Assembly: GCA_944322715.1 (NCBI GenBank)
Contig: CALUPT010000012.1
Span: 1-64,000 of the forward strand
Origin: an uncultured Bacteroidales bacterium
Lineage (GTDB): Bacteria > Bacteroidota > Bacteroidia > Bacteroidales > UBA932
Direction of reading: 5' to 3'
DNA: 64,000 bases
The first letter of the stretch is position 1. Each line of letters opens with the position of its first letter. Position numbers and translations under genes: made by a program. The notes beneath the pieces are model-generated. The model did not search any database. It was given only the letters and a program-made list of their open reading frames with translations, and had not been told where the DNA came from. Shown in pieces: positions 62,508 to 64,000 of this stretch.

Positions 62508-64000
62508 ATTTTCTTAAAATCACAATATTCACACATACCGGTATCTTCAGTCCTCCTGAACGGGACATCTATGTCGGCAAGTTCATCGAGAAGGTCCGAC
62601 AGGCCTGCCTCCATCGCCCCGTAGAACTTTTCGTTCAACGGCCGGACCTCTATCCCGCCGCTGAAAAGGCCGGAAGTCCGGTAGACGGAATTCAGGATCT
62701 TTTCCCTGAACCCGTTCTTTCTCAACAGCATGTCATAGACAAAGAACTGGAGGGCAATCTTCGGCCGTCCTGCGTTGTCATCCCCGAACACGGCGGCAGC
62801 CACTTCCTCTGCATTGCCATCATCTATGAAGATATCATTATCCATGACTTTCCCGGTCTTGTAGTCATTCACCCTCACCTGTCCCGGAGCGAGACTGTCG
62901 ATCCTGTCGATATACCCCTTGAACCTGAAACCGTGGAACTCCGCCGAATATTCCTTCTCCATTCCGATGACATCGAAGCCATCCGAGCGGTTCGCATCGA
63001 GCAGTTCGATATCCCTCTCTATGGTCTTCATCACATATCTGACAATGACATCCGCCACCACAAGGTTCCTGCCCACTATCTCGGTCGTCTTCAACTGGCT
63101 GCATATCAGGCTCCTGACCTTGCGCATGATCTCCGGCTCCCTGCCAAGCCAGGACGCCAGATACTCCCGCGTCACCTTTCTGCGTCCCCCGCTGCCAGAC
63201 TCCATACCCTGGCAGCGTCTGTCCATGTCGCCATCGGCCGCCATGGCCTCTTCCCCTGCAAAAAGAGCCCACATGACATTGTGATACACGGTGCCGAACG
63301 TACCTGAATCCAATGACTCGCAGACCTCCTCATCCGCTCTCAGACCCTTTACCGTGCCATAGTAGAATTTCGCCGGACAGGCAAGATAATTCTGCAGCGA
63401 TGTCGCCGACAGGCTTGTATTCCTTATCGACTCCACATCTTCCGCCGTCTTGGGGATATCCGGCAGCGACTCTGTCTCCCCTATCCCGGCTCCTGCGACA
63501 TAGCGTCTGACAGGAAGCCTGAAATGATAGACGAGCTGCTTTATGAAACGGCTTTCCTCACCGGAATGCAGACCTTCCGTCCTGGAATCATAGACCAGCC
63601 ACACATTCTCCGCCCTTTCTATCATTCTGTAGAAATAATACGCCCATACGGCATCCTGGAACTCGTATGTCGGAAGACCGAACCCTCTCCTCAGTTCCGG
63701 AGGGATGAATGAAGAACTTACGCTCCTGTGCGGGAACGTTCCCTCATTGACGGAAAGTATTACCAGATTCCTGAAATCAAGCGACCTGGTCTCCAGCGGC
63801 CCCATTATCTGCAGTCCCTTGAGAGGCTCGCCCTTGAAAGGGACGGATTCAAGCGAAATGACCTGTTCCAGAAGCCTGATATACGTAACGGGCATGACCG
63901 GCAGCCTGTACGAAGACAGTCTGACCACATCGGAATAGTACGCCCCCGCCAGCTCCGTCTCTATCAGCATATTCTCCGATCTGCAGAACTTGGCGGCAAG
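62495..64000 (-). CDS. AddB-like PD-(D/E)XK nuclease with Fe-S cluster, cut by the window edge
   Basis: At least 501 residues of the C-terminal part are visible; the frame is open at the right edge, so the gene starts outside. The nuclease core shows GFRFKGYIDRIDSL and RVNDYKTGKV. The [4Fe-4S] cluster ligands are spread as in AddB: one cysteine in SLQNYLACPAKFYYG and three in CEYCDFKKIC at the end. The helicase-like remnant includes NLVILSVNEGTFPHRSV. It pairs with the AddA-like gene downstream to form a RecBCD-type complex. Confidence 0.9.
   Translation of the reverse strand, partial: LAAKFCRSENMLIETELAGAYYSDVVRLSSYRLPVMPVTYIRLLEQVISLESVPFKGEPLKGLQIMGPLETRSLDFRNLVILSVNEGTFPHRSVSSSFIPPELRRGFGLPTYEFQDAVWAYYFYRMIERAENVWLVYDSRTEGLHSGEESRFIKQLVYHFRLPVRRYVAGAGIGETESLPDIPKTAEDVESIRNTSLSATSLQNYLACPAKFYYGTVKGLRADEEVCESLDSGTFGTVYHNVMWALFAGEEAMAADGDMDRRCQGMESGSGGRRKVTREYLASWLGREPEIMRKVRSLICSQLKTTEIVGRNLVVADVIVRYVMKTIERDIELLDANRSDGFDVIGMEKEYSAEFHGFRFKGYIDRIDSLAPGQVRVNDYKTGKVMDNDIFIDDGNAEEVAAAVFGDDNAGRPKIALQFFVYDMLLRKNGFREKILNSVYRTSGLFSGGIEVRPLNEKFYGAMEAGLSDLLDELADIDVPFRRTEDTGMCEYCDFKKICGR

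Overview
The window looks like a chromosomal segment of a gut-type Bacteroidales bacterium. The evidence is a SusC/SusD pair with an ECF sigma/FecR switch, several families found mainly in Bacteroidetes (DUF4251, DUF4290, DUF4293, DUF3822, DUF4861, DUF1735, FISUMP), many lipoproteins with a Cys lipobox, and promoters of the Bacteroidetes type (TTTG, a 19-21 base spacer, then TAnnTTTG). A genus cannot be fixed from the sequence alone. The density is high and no gap between genes exceeds about 300 bases. No phage, integrase, transposase or CRISPR array was seen.

Layout. 1-5100: a promoter firing off the left edge, a DUF4251 protein, groES-groEL, a lipoprotein aldose epimerase and a nucleoside phosphorylase. 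5100-10800: a DUF4293 membrane protein, a membrane-bound LytTR regulator, a type II fatty acid cluster fabH-fabK-fabF-fabZ and a hotdog thioesterase. 10890-12921: a queuosine operon (transporter, queC, queF) with a textbook promoter and a compact preQ1-I riboswitch whose pseudoknot covers the ribosome binding site. 12954-21065, minus strand: proline (proC, proB, proA) and threonine (thrA, apgM-type enzyme, thrC) synthesis. 21097-25325: tRNA-Ala(GGC), prfA, a GNAT-like protein, tcdA and mazG.

25413-40435: a CoA-transferase; a leftward housekeeping run (small membrane-anchored protein, DUF3822, rsmD, CDF metal transporter, DUF4861, ybaK); a rightward run (nrnA, two FKBP-type lipoproteins, MATE exporter, cytidylate-kinase-like protein, serine hydrolase); and a leftward ackA-ptb-buk operon for making ATP from acyl phosphates. 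40532-45682: a shortened ComEC, a lipoprotein ApbE, a FISUMP lipoprotein, LemA and a TPM-domain protein.

45813-55251, read leftward, is the main accessory locus: ECF sigma factor, FecR anti-sigma, SusC with an N-terminal STN signalling domain, SusD, a lipoprotein endonuclease/exonuclease/phosphatase-fold enzyme and a DUF1735/beta-propeller lipoprotein. It has no glycoside hydrolase, so the imported ligand may carry a phosphodiester or phosphomonoester. 55302-64000: a LolA-like protein, ftsK, DUF4290 and an AddA/AddB-like recombination helicase-nuclease pair, the second cut by the window edge.

The two observations most worth following are the preQ1 riboswitch upstream of the queuosine transporter and the SusCD-phosphoesterase locus with its own sigma/anti-sigma switch.
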